Source of the DNA: Syntrophus sp963665935
GTDB taxonomy: Bacteria > Desulfobacterota > Syntrophia > Syntrophales > Syntrophaceae
Assembly (NCBI GenBank): GCA_963665935.1
Contig: OY762510.1
Location: 434,001-498,000 of the forward strand
Reading direction: 5' to 3'
DNA length: 64,000 nucleotides
The notes under the pieces were generated by a model that had not been told where the DNA came from, searched no databases, and saw only the letters and a list, made by a program, of their open reading frames with translations. This document shows positions 25,928 to 33,782 of the stretch, one piece after another. Every line of letters begins with the position of its first letter. Position 1 is the first letter of the stretch. The position numbers and the translations under genes are program-made.

Positions 25928-28129
25928 ATGAAGACGTCAGAAATCGGCCAATACGTTGACCAGCTTTTGGAAATGGTCATCCACCAGACGATTCCGAAGG
26001 GACCTGATCGAAGTTCTGTCTTTCGCTTGGCAGAAGAGGTTCATTCCTCGGAATGCCGCGATAAACGGGTCGTGATCTTCGGAGGTGGAACAGGGCTCTC
26101 CACAGTTGTCGGCGGTAACTCCCGGCTCGACGACTGGCCGGAAAACCCCTTTGTCGGGTTGAAAGAGGAATTCTCCGTCCTGGATGTCATTGTCTGCACG
26201 ACGGATGACGGAGGTTCAACGGGCCTGCTCCTGCAGGAACTGCCGATGATCGGAATCGGGGACTTCCGCAAGCTCCTCCTTTCCCTGGTCCTGCGCGAAA
26301 ACCTTCAAAGGATCTACGGCCTTGACGATGTTTTAACCCGGCAGATCATCCGCATTATCCACCGCATTTTCAACCACCGGTTTCCCAAGGGATTCCGGGA
26401 TTTCCGCTTTGTGGCCAACCCTCTTCTCGTCGTTCCCCGGGAGCTGAGAAGATACTGCCCGAAAGATCTGGCAAGCCTCTTGTCATCCCTGGGAAGATAT
26501 GTTTCCCCGGGTGGTGAGGGGCCGGTTATAGCACCGGGAGGACACTGCCTGGGAAATCTGCTGCTCACGGCGGCCATATTTCAGTGCGATGGAGCAGAAG
26601 TCGGTCGTCCGCCGGGCATGGATGCCATTGAAAAAGGTATCGAGACTCTGTCCCTGGCCATCGGAGTAACACCGGGTTGCCTGCACCCTGCCACCCCTAC
26701 ACCCGGACAGCTCATCTTACGGTACAGCAACGGGGTTGCCGTCCGGGGACAGCGGAAATCGGCCCTCACCAATCGTATCCTTCCTATCGAACGCATTTTC
26801 GTGGAGTTCTGCGAAGCCCCCCAGGTGAGCGAGGCCCTATGCAGATCCATACGGGAGGCGGACCTCATCCTTTTTGCACCCGGCAGCCTTTACACGAGCA
26901 TCATGCCGATTTTGCAGATCAGCCCCATCGTTCAGGCGATCCGGGAAAACCGGAAGGCGCTGAAGATCCTGGGCGCCAATTTCTGGGTCCAGGAGGGAGA
27001 GACCGATATCTCCCTCCACAGCCGGAATCGCGGATTTCACGTGTCGGACCTGGTGGAGGCATACGATCACAACATCCAGGGCGGTGCAAAGGGGCTGTTC
27101 GATGTTGTCTTGAGCGCCAACCTGGAATACATACCGGGCGATGTCCTTCGCAACTATGCCTTGGAAGGGAAAAGTCCCATCTATCTTGATCGGGACGTTG
27201 TGGAGAGTCTCGGGGTGCTCCCTGTGGAGGCAACCATTTACTCGAGGGAGCGGTTGGATGCTGCCAGCGTGATCCATCATGATCCCCAAAAATTCGCCTT
27301 GGCGGTGCGGGCGTTGCTCATTGCGCATCAACAGTTGAATCTGAAACCTGACAAGGTGTCCTTACAATCCTTTCCCGCGCAGAGCATGGATCCTCCCCGT
27401 GCAGATGCGTCGCTGTTGTGTTCGTACTACAAGCAGTTGGGGACGATCCTGGCGGCGAAAAGCTTCTCTTCAAAATTTCTTCTTAACACCATGAAGGAGA
27501 TGATCTGGGAAAATCGCGACATCCGCATCGAGCATCTGGGATTCTTTCAAGGGGCCAGGATTGTTCCTGAATCCAGATGGGCAAGATGCAAGGAATGGAA
27601 CAGCGTTCCGGGGTATTATGATCCAGAGGACGGCCTTTTGAAAATCCATGAACATGTGGGAAAGGACCCTGAACGGATCCAGGGAAGCCTGCTCACGTCA
27701 TTGGGAGAGTCGTTGCTGGGACGCTACCAGGAGAACCAGCACTGGGTGACCATTGAAGACGGAAACCACTGGGGAGCGAGGCGCTATGAAATCCGGCTGC
27801 GCCCGGTGCAAGAGCGGACGTGTTTCCTCGACGACGGCGCCCTGCGAACATACCTGAGATTGGCTCGCATGCAGCAGAGCCCCCGCGACCCGGACACATT
27901 CGGGATCACGCTGAATGATGGAGAAGGATTTCTTCTTCCAAGCCTCCTCTTCGGGCTCTTGTATGCCTGGTATCTGAATAATTCCTATGGCGGCATCATG
28001 GAGTATGAAATGTCGCTGCTCCGCTGGCCCCCTTGGAAACTCATCCCCTATCAGCTGGAAGAACGGGCACGCAAACAGGCCCTCATCAAGTTTTTCCGCA
28101 ACGTGGTTTTCAAGCACGAAGATGAATAG
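25928..28129 (+). CDS. YvcK/CofD-family protein with long N- and C-terminal extensions
   Basis: 733 residues; ordinary YvcK (GlmR) proteins have about 320. The CofD-like Rossmann core spans about residues 45-470: VVIFGGGTGLSTVVGG, CTTDDGGSTGLLLQELP, IAPGGHCLGNLLL and LILFAPGSLYTSIMPIL. In Bacillus subtilis YvcK binds UDP-GlcNAc and influences GlmS and gluconeogenesis; CofD itself is a phospholactate transferase. The C-terminal 260 residues (about 475-733) are unrecognised, with many aromatic and Arg residues and a final helical part. The divergent neighbours are the beta-helix protein and glmM, and a GlmS-like gene lies upstream, which supports an amino-sugar control role. A strong hairpin follows the stop. 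Confidence 0.8.
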   Translation: MKTSEIGQYVDQLLEMVIHQTIPKGPDRSSVFRLAEEVHSSECRDKRVVIFGGGTGLSTVVGGNSRLDDWPENPFVGLKEEFSVLDVIVCTTDDGGSTGLLLQELPMIGIGDFRKLLLSLVLRENLQRIYGLDDVLTRQIIRIIHRIFNHRFPKGFRDFRFVANPLLVVPRELRRYCPKDLASLLSSLGRYVSPGGEGPVIAPGGHCLGNLLLTAAIFQCDGAEVGRPPGMDAIEKGIETLSLAIGVTPGCLHPATPTPGQLILRYSNGVAVRGQRKSALTNRILPIERIFVEFCEAPQVSEALCRSIREADLILFAPGSLYTSIMPILQISPIVQAIRENRKALKILGANFWVQEGETDISLHSRNRGFHVSDLVEAYDHNIQGGAKGLFDVVLSANLEYIPGDVLRNYALEGKSPIYLDRDVVESLGVLPVEATIYSRERLDAASVIHHDPQKFALAVRALLIAHQQLNLKPDKVSLQSFPAQSMDPPRADASLLCSYYKQLGTILAAKSFSSKFLLNTMKEMIWENRDIRIEHLGFFQGARIVPESRWARCKEWNSVPGYYDPEDGLLKIHEHVGKDPERIQGSLLTSLGESLLGRYQENQHWVTIEDGNHWGARRYEIRLRPVQERTCFLDDGALRTYLRLARMQQSPRDPDTFGITLNDGEGFLLPSLLFGLLYAWYLNNSYGGIMEYEMSLLRWPPWKLIPYQLEERARKQALIKFFRNVVFKHEDE

Positions 28130-28174
28130 TACGATTTCGATGAACAAAACAAGAGGAATGGATCGGAAATAAAA

Positions 28175-28208
28175 CGACGCCCAGGCAGCAGAGATTGCCT
28201 GGGCGTCG
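28175..28208. terminator. Bidirectional terminator hairpin
   Basis: CGACGCCCAGGCA (28175-28187) pairs perfectly with TGCCTGGGCGTCG (28196-28208) around an 8-base loop. AAAA precedes it, giving a short T run for minus-strand transcripts. It separates the convergent YvcK-like and hydroxyacyl-CoA dehydrogenase genes. Confidence 0.85.
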
Positions 28209-28239
28209 CCAAAGAGGAGTAAAAGCACTCCGGGGAAAC

Positions 28240-29331
28240 TTACATGGGCGGCATCTTGAAATAGCCTTTATCGACTGCCAGCTGCATCAACTGGCGGGTT
28301 TTGTCCGCTCCCATTTCATTCATCATCTGGAACGGTCCTTTCGGCCAGGCAAGAGAGGTGCGAACGCCGAGGTCCAGATCGTCCACCGACACAACCTTCT
28401 TCGCGATCAAGTGCTGAGAGATACAGAAAATGGAGCCCACCAGGAGGTCTCCCACGGCACTTCGCGCGGCTTTATCTTCCAGAATGGGTCCGTCGGCCAG
28501 ATCCCACTCCAGCTTCTCTTCAAAACTCTTCTTCAGAAACGCCGGAACCGGCGGGTACCCGATATCCGTATTGGCCAGATACTCACCCATCGACCCCCCG
28601 GCATGATAGCATGTGCCGAGGCCGGCGCCCTTCTGGACCCACATGATCCCGAATTTCAGACCCAGGAACTCCTGGGAGATGCTTTCCAGCGTGGCGATAT
28701 TGTACTTGTCGCCGGCGAAGGAATCGAGAACCAGGTAGGCGGCGATGAAAACCGGATTGACGGCGAATCCCGGGAAGTCCATGACCGTGATCGGCACCTT
28801 CTTATTCCCTTTCGCAAAGGCCATGAGCGCCTCATAGGTTTCATCGCTGGTCGCTTTCTGGCGGATCACCTCAACCAGGCGGTTGACATTTGCTGGGAAG
28901 AAATAGTGCAGACCTGCGGTTCTTGCCGGATTGTCGACCTTCTGCATCAGCGTTTGAATCGGGAAGGTCGAGGTGTTGCTCACAATGATGGTGTCCTTGG
29001 GAACCACCTTGGAAATTTCTTCGAAGCACTGGATCTTCAAATCAATATTTTCAACCACGGCCTCGATAATGAGATCACACACGGCTAAATCCGCAAAATT
29101 CGCTGTCCCGGTAATCGCCCCGCAGATCTTGTCCGCTTCCTCCTGGGACATCTTGCCCTGTTCGACCCTCTTTGCCATGGCCTTGGCCACGAATCTGCCA
29201 TACATGGATTTGACCAGCTCGTCATTGAGTTCCTTAAAGACAACCCGATATCCGCTCATTGCGGCATTGAGCCCGATTGCGGCGCCCATTACGCCAAAAC
29301 CGACAACTCCAACTGTCTTGACTTCCTTCAT
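28240..29331 (-). CDS. 3-hydroxyacyl-CoA dehydrogenase
   Basis: A 363-residue NAD-dependent enzyme that oxidises 3-hydroxyacyl-CoA to 3-oxoacyl-CoA, or the reverse. The Rossmann loop is VGVVGFGVMGAAIGLNAA at the N-terminus. SNTSTFPIQTL and the catalytic His region TAGLHYFFPANVNRLVEVI follow at about residues 125-160. The C-terminal helical domain ends in FQMMNEMGADKTRQLMQ. It is longer than the 282-residue Hbd type because of extra C-terminal segments. AAAGGAGGAGC is an excellent ribosome binding site. It is the last gene of the crotonase-thiolase-DUF35-dehydrogenase series and sits before a terminator. Confidence 0.93.
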   Translation of the reverse strand: MKEVKTVGVVGFGVMGAAIGLNAAMSGYRVVFKELNDELVKSMYGRFVAKAMAKRVEQGKMSQEEADKICGAITGTANFADLAVCDLIIEAVVENIDLKIQCFEEISKVVPKDTIIVSNTSTFPIQTLMQKVDNPARTAGLHYFFPANVNRLVEVIRQKATSDETYEALMAFAKGNKKVPITVMDFPGFAVNPVFIAAYLVLDSFAGDKYNIATLESISQEFLGLKFGIMWVQKGAGLGTCYHAGGSMGEYLANTDIGYPPVPAFLKKSFEEKLEWDLADGPILEDKAARSAVGDLLVGSIFCISQHLIAKKVVSVDDLDLGVRTSLAWPKGPFQMMNEMGADKTRQLMQLAVDKGYFKMPPM

Positions 29332-29402
29332 TCCGCTCCTCCTTTTATTTACAAACGGCCCCCGAAAAGGGCCATTATGAAGTTCACCGTCGATTTATAT
29401 TT

Positions 29403-30551
29403 TTAAAAACCCTTGCCCAAGAGACTGCGGGCAATGACGATCCGCTGGATCTCGTTTGTTCCTTCGTAAATCTGCTGAACCTTGGCATCCCGGAACATCC
29501 GCTCCACCGGGTACTGCTTGGTATAGCCGTATTCCCCCAGTACCTGGATCGCACCACCGATCACTTCCATGGCCAGATCGGAGGCATAGGCCTTGGCGCA
29601 GGCGGAATACCTGCCCCGGTCCGGGTCATGGCGGTCATATTTGTCCGCAGCCATGTAGGTCAGGAAACGGGCGGCCTCCGTTTTCATCTCCATATCGGCC
29701 AGCTTCATCTGGATTCCCTGCTTTCTGCCGATCGGTTTGCCGTTCTGCAGATGCTCACGGGCAAACTGCACCGCACAGTCAAGGGCGCCCTGGGCCATAC
29801 CAACTGCCTGCGCCGCAATGCTGGTTCTCGTTTTGTCAAGGACCTGCATGGCGATCTTAAACCCGTCTCCTTCCTTACCCAACAGGTTTTTTACAGGAAC
29901 CCGAAGCTCATCGAGGAACAACTCCGTCGTTGTCGAACCTTTAATCCCTATTTTATGTTCCAACTTGCTGACAATCCAGCCCGCCCCCCTCTCCGCCACG
30001 AGACAGGACACTTTCTTTTCCTTGGTCGCTGGATCCACGGTCTTCACAAAGAGGGTCATCACGTCCGCGATATCCCCATAGGTAATAAATCGTTTGGATC
30101 CGGTGACCACGTAATCATCCCCATCCCGTACGGCCGTGGTCTGCAGGCTTGCCACGTCCGACCCGGCGTCAGGCTCGGTGAGCCCGTAGGCAGCCAAGGT
30201 TTTACCCTTCGCCAGATCAGGCAGAAACTGCTGTTTCTGTTCTTCCGTCCCGGCAATCGTGATTGCCGCCGAGCCAAGACACTGACCGCTCAGCATCATG
30301 GCCACAGAGCAACTTGCTTTGGATATTTCTTCCACAGCGATGGCCATGGGAAGGGCCTTGCCGCCGGTCCCGCCATACTCTGAAGGAAAAGGTATGGCCA
30401 GGATCCTGTTTTCCGCGAAGGCTTCCTTGATATCCCAGGGATAGCCACCGATTTCATCGAGTTCCCCAGCCCGTGGCGCCACTTTTTCCTGCACCAGCTT
30501 CTGCACGGATTCCTTAAGCGCTAATAGCTCTTGATCAAGCTCAAAGTCCAA
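29403..30551 (-). CDS. Acyl-CoA dehydrogenase
   Basis: About 382 residues; FAD enzyme that forms an alpha,beta double bond in acyl-CoA and hands electrons to electron-transfer flavoprotein. Signatures: LTEPDAGSDVASLQTTA (FAD/substrate), KRFITYGDIADVMTLF, GGAIQVLGEYGYTKQYPVER and the catalytic glutamate in QIYEGTNEIQRIVIARS. It is of the butyryl-CoA dehydrogenase type in length and motifs. A TTG at 30551 is the best start: AAGGGGGG lies seven bases before it and the product then begins MDFELDQEL, as usual in the family. The gene lies between the DUF35 protein and the hydroxyacyl-CoA dehydrogenase on one strand. Confidence 0.95.
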   Translation of the reverse strand: MDFELDQELLALKESVQKLVQEKVAPRAGELDEIGGYPWDIKEAFAENRILAIPFPSEYGGTGGKALPMAIAVEEISKASCSVAMMLSGQCLGSAAITIAGTEEQKQQFLPDLAKGKTLAAYGLTEPDAGSDVASLQTTAVRDGDDYVVTGSKRFITYGDIADVMTLFVKTVDPATKEKKVSCLVAERGAGWIVSKLEHKIGIKGSTTTELFLDELRVPVKNLLGKEGDGFKIAMQVLDKTRTSIAAQAVGMAQGALDCAVQFAREHLQNGKPIGRKQGIQMKLADMEMKTEAARFLTYMAADKYDRHDPDRGRYSACAKAYASDLAMEVIGGAIQVLGEYGYTKQYPVERMFRDAKVQQIYEGTNEIQRIVIARSLLGKGF

Positions 30552-30605
30552 GTGCTCACCCCCCCTTAACGGTTGACTGCTCAAAAGAATAAAGCAGAGG
30601 ATAAG

Positions 30606-30641
30606 CCGTTTACCCCCGGAGGGTATTCCGGGGATAAACGG
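30606..30641. other. Stable intra-operon hairpin
   Basis: CCGTTTACCCCCGG (30606-30619) and CCGGGGATAAACGG (30628-30641) form a 14-base-pair stem with one mismatch and an 8-base loop. It sits between the DUF35 gene and the acyl-CoA dehydrogenase. With no T run it looks more like an mRNA processing or stabilising element than a terminator. Confidence 0.5.
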
Positions 30642-30652
30642 GTTTATTGATT

Positions 30653-31126
30653 TCAGGCCTTTTCAAAGCAGAAAAAGACTCTCTGGATCACGTTGTCTTC
30701 ACCTTTTTTGCCGTCGAAGGGAAGCGGGTCTACCGGGAAGACCACCAGTTTCACTTCATCTCCTACATTCAACGCCCCCATCGGACAGTCCTTGATCCGG
30801 CTGAAAAGGGTCATCACACCGCCGAGATCAATCATTGCGTGGACCAGCGGCGTTTCAAAGCCGATCGGCACGCCCACTTCTTCATAAGTCACACTGAGGG
30901 CCTTGCCCCGGGTGGGGAGATCAACCCATTCCAGGTTCTCCGATAAACATTGCGGACAGATCACGCCGCGGGGGGGGAACGACAGGGTCCCACAGTCTTT
31001 GCACTTGGTTGTCGTCAGTCTCCCTTCCTTCAGGTTATCGAAAAAGGGGTAGATCCGGGTGAACTGCTTGCCCTGCAGAGGCCACATATCCATCGAAGCT
31101 GCATATTTACCTTCTGTGATACTCAT
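30653..31126 (-). CDS. Zn-ribbon/OB-fold DUF35 protein, thiolase partner
   Basis: 157 residues. A zinc ribbon comes first (CKDCGTLSFPPRGVICPQC, four cysteines near residues 42-60), then an OB fold (LPTRGKALSVTYEEVGVP). In archaeal mevalonate synthesis and bacterial SCP-x-like thiolases, DUF35 proteins form complexes with thiolase-fold enzymes and bind the CoA arm. The ATG overlaps the TAA of the upstream thiolase by one base (TAATG), consistent with equimolar, coupled synthesis. The downstream neighbour is an acyl-CoA dehydrogenase. Confidence 0.9.
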   Translation of the reverse strand: MSITEGKYAASMDMWPLQGKQFTRIYPFFDNLKEGRLTTTKCKDCGTLSFPPRGVICPQCLSENLEWVDLPTRGKALSVTYEEVGVPIGFETPLVHAMIDLGGVMTLFSRIKDCPMGALNVGDEVKLVVFPVDPLPFDGKKGEDNVIQRVFFCFEKA

Positions 31127-32304
31127 TATTCCATATCCCTCCCGTATATTAAGACTGTGTGTGCAGAGATCAAGCCGCTCAAGTTATGGGTCAGGCCGAT
31201 TCTGGCTCCTTCCACCTGCTTCACGGCATCGCCCCTCAACTGGTGCATGATTTCAATCCCCTGGCGGATGCCGGTTCCCCCGAAGGGGTGTCCGCAGGCC
31301 AACAAACCACCATCCGTATTGACGGGCACCTGGCCGCCGAAGTCGGATTGTCCCGACTGGGTAAAGGGTCCGCCCTCACCCTTTTTGCAGAAACCGAGTT
31401 CTTCAACTTCAACGATTTCTGAAATGGTGAAGCAGTCATGGGTCTGAGCTACATTGATATCCTGAGGGGTCACCCTGGCGTGCTTATAGGCATTCTGGCC
31501 TACAATCCTCAAAGTGTCCCAGGTCGACCAGACACCGTTGTTGAAATTGGCCGACATCTGGTGCTGGGTCCCCTGTGCGCTGCCGCGGATATAAACCAGG
31601 GGCTTGTTGGTCAGATCCTTGGCCTTTTCCTCGCAGGCCAGGATGATTGCCGCCCCGCCGTCCGTCACCGGACAGCAGTCCGTCAGTTTCAGCGGACGGA
31701 CGATCGCCCTGGAGCTCATGGCCTCTTCCAGCGTAATCGCTTTCTGCATCTGACCCTTTTTGTTATTCAAGCCGTTGCGGCGGTTCTTCACCGCGACCAT
31801 GGCCAGCTGTTCTTCCGTCGTGCCATAGAATTTCATATGCTGCTGGGCGACCGTGGCAAAGGCCGGGGGCGGCAGACCCATCCCATTCGTACAATCAAAT
31901 TCATGGTCGCAGGTTCCCAACTCGCTGAAGGGTATTTCCCAGCGCTGGGGCATATAAAGCTTTTCCACGCCGCACACCATGACCACGTCCGCCTTGCCGC
32001 TCCGAATCATCGCATCCGCGAGGATAATGCCGGTGCTTCCCGTAGCACACAGAAGTTCAACGCGGCAACAGAGGTTAACAGGCTTGATGCCCAGGCATTC
32101 TGCTGCCTGCGGCGCCAGATGGGTCTGAAAGGAACAGCGCTCCGTATGGCATGCACCTACGATGAACCCATCAATATCCGTATTTTTGACGATCGGATTA
32201 TCGTCGAAACAAGCCTTGCCGGCCTCCTGGATCATGTCTCTTTGAGTGGCCTGACGCATTCCCCACAAATTCTGGCCACCAGCAATCACACAAACATTTC
32301 TCAT
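31126..32304 (-). CDS. Thiolase family acyl-CoA acyltransferase (SCP-x/DUF35-associated type)
   Basis: About 392 residues. The acyl-accepting cysteine is in VELLCATGSTGIILADAMI (about residue 85). The C-terminal signatures QTHDCFTISEIVEVEELGF and GGLLACGHPFGGTGIRQ supply the histidines of the active site. It cleaves 3-oxoacyl-CoA or, in reverse, condenses acyl-CoAs. The ATG at 32304 is used because GGAGGGG lies six bases before it; a TTG five codons upstream overlaps that site. It is cotranslated with the DUF35 protein (TAATG overlap), which places it with non-classical thiolases. Confidence 0.9.
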   Translation of the reverse strand: MRNVCVIAGGQNLWGMRQATQRDMIQEAGKACFDDNPIVKNTDIDGFIVGACHTERCSFQTHLAPQAAECLGIKPVNLCCRVELLCATGSTGIILADAMIRSGKADVVMVCGVEKLYMPQRWEIPFSELGTCDHEFDCTNGMGLPPPAFATVAQQHMKFYGTTEEQLAMVAVKNRRNGLNNKKGQMQKAITLEEAMSSRAIVRPLKLTDCCPVTDGGAAIILACEEKAKDLTNKPLVYIRGSAQGTQHQMSANFNNGVWSTWDTLRIVGQNAYKHARVTPQDINVAQTHDCFTISEIVEVEELGFCKKGEGGPFTQSGQSDFGGQVPVNTDGGLLACGHPFGGTGIRQGIEIMHQLRGDAVKQVEGARIGLTHNLSGLISAHTVLIYGRDME

Positions 32305-32413
32305 ATAAGACCCCTCCAATTTCGTTTGACTTTGATTCGCTTCAACGCTGAATTAATTTCGTCCCCTAAAGGACACCCTTTGGATGACAGCAACTTGATG
32401 CCATGATCCCCAT

Positions 32414-33184
32414 CTATGTAAATTTCGGTTTGCGCTTCTCCACGAAGGCGCTGAACCCTTCCCGGCGATCGTCACCGGTAAATACCAGAATGAAATTTTT
32501 CGTCTCGAAATCCAGGGCCTCTCCCAGGTTCATGTTCAGTCCCTGATTCACAGAATTTTTGATGACAGATACGGCAAGGGATGATTTGCCCGCCAGCTTT
32601 TTCGCCAGGGCTTTTGCCTCACTCATCAGTTCGGACAGAGGGACGACCTTGTTGACCAGGCCACACTGGCAGGCGGCATTGGCATCGATGATATCGCCCA
32701 GCATGAGCAGCTCTTTCGCCTTGGCAGCGCCCAGCAGGCGAGGCAGCCGCTGCGTCCCGCCGCCACCGGGGATAATGCCCAGGTTGATTTCCGGAAGAGC
32801 AAACTTGGCCGTATCAGCCGACAACCGGAAATCACAGGTCAAGGTCAGTTCACAGCCTCCGCCGAATGCCAGCCCATTGATCGCGGCAATCGTCGGCTTG
32901 CTTATATTTTCAAGGGCGCGAAATGCAGCTCCGGATACCAGGCAAAACTTGTACATTGCTACCGGAGTGAGGTCCTTCATTTCATTGATGTCTGCGCCGG
33001 CCACAAAGGCCTTGTCGCCGGAACCGGTGATGATGACCACCCGGACAGCGGGGTCCGCTTCCAGCTCGACAGCAACTTGACCAAGCTCCGCAAACATTTT
33101 ACTATTCAACGGGTTGACCGGTGGCCGGTTTAAAGTAACCGTCGCTATCCCTTCCTCAACTACAAGATTGATGGTTTCATACAT
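32414..33184 (-). CDS. Enoyl-CoA hydratase (crotonase)
   Basis: 256 residues of the crotonase fold. Both catalytic glutamates of classical hydratases are present, in AFGGGCELTLTCDF and FALPEINLGIIPGGGGTQRLP, and the oxyanion-hole residues are in AFVAGADINEM and the GGGC loop. It therefore should hydrate 2-enoyl-CoA to 3-hydroxyacyl-CoA. It is the first gene of a five-gene minus-strand series (crotonase, thiolase, DUF35, acyl-CoA dehydrogenase, hydroxyacyl-CoA dehydrogenase). A sigma-54 promoter candidate lies 140 bases upstream. A GGGGGG purine run is rather far (about 18 bases) from the ATG. Confidence 0.94.
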   Translation of the reverse strand: MYETINLVVEEGIATVTLNRPPVNPLNSKMFAELGQVAVELEADPAVRVVIITGSGDKAFVAGADINEMKDLTPVAMYKFCLVSGAAFRALENISKPTIAAINGLAFGGGCELTLTCDFRLSADTAKFALPEINLGIIPGGGGTQRLPRLLGAAKAKELLMLGDIIDANAACQCGLVNKVVPLSELMSEAKALAKKLAGKSSLAVSVIKNSVNQGLNMNLGEALDFETKNFILVFTGDDRREGFSAFVEKRKPKFT

Positions 33185-33242
33185 AGCTTTTAAGTTCTTT
33201 ACCCCCCTTCTTTTTTATAGTCTGATCCCGACACCGTTAAGA

Positions 33243-33259
33243 AGCATTTACAACTTACC
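33243..33259. repeat. 17-base repeat, copy 2
   Basis: GCATTTACAACTTACCG differs at one base from 15064-15080. It lies 59-75 bases upstream of the crotonase ATG, inside the predicted untranslated leader. Confidence 0.35.
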
Positions 33260-33323
33260 GGAAGACTCTGAGATTAATCCCCCTTTCTAATTAATGATTA
33301 TGTTTCAGTTAATATGTAACTTC

Positions 33324-33338
33324 GCAAAAAATATGCCC
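33324..33338 (-). promoter_or_regulatory. Sigma-54 (-24/-12) promoter for the crotonase-thiolase operon
   Basis: The minus strand reads GGGCATATTTTTTGC: GG and GC ten bases apart, with GGCA and TTGC matching the TGGCAC-N5-TTGC consensus. Its sequence closely resembles the match at 37500-37514. Transcription would start near 33312. The gene for a sigma-54 activator lies directly upstream (33783-35351). Confidence 0.65.
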
Positions 33339-33506
33339 TTGACACATCAAGGAAAAGCCTTGAAGGCAATGTGAAAGCGCTCTCCTCAATTTAAATAAGT
33401 GGATAATTTTTAATTCAATGTCGACTTAACCAAATAAAGAAATAAAAAACAAAATAAATACAATGGCATGCATAAAGTTTAAAAATGAGTTGTATCTAAC
33501 TTAAAC

Positions 33507-33530
33507 AAACCGATTATGGTTCATCGGTTT
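33507..33530. terminator. Possible terminator after the sigma-54 activator gene
   Basis: AAACCGAT and ATCGGTTT make an 8-base-pair stem with loop TATGGTTC. Six Ts run from its end on the plus strand; on the minus strand, the direction needed for the activator gene, only a weak T run follows. Confidence 0.4.
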
Positions 33531-33782
33531 TTTGAGCTTCAACATCCTTGGTGCTTTTGGCGAATAATTTTTTAAATCAGAAACTTCGATTTAAGAAGGA
33601 GGTCGGGGAATAAGCCTGATAGAATCCCCTGGAGACAAACAATCTGCCAGTAACTGGCGGTAAATATTTGAGTATTTAATATTTTATTTTTTCGATTAAA
33701 AAAGGCGCCCATCCTCTCACTTCGTTCAGGGAACGCAAAAATGCTCTTGCCCCTGTAAATAATCCGCTCGCACAGACCCACA

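Larger units (their letters stand above)
33185..33782. other. Regulatory intergenic region
   Basis: About 600 A+T-rich bases without a convincing gene. It holds the second copy of a 17-base repeat (33243-33259), a -24/-12 promoter for the crotonase operon (33324-33338), an inverted repeat TCAAGG/CCTTGA directly upstream of it (33347-33363) and a hairpin near 33507-33530 that may end the activator transcript. Short open frames near 33572-33823 have no family features. Confidence 0.6.
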
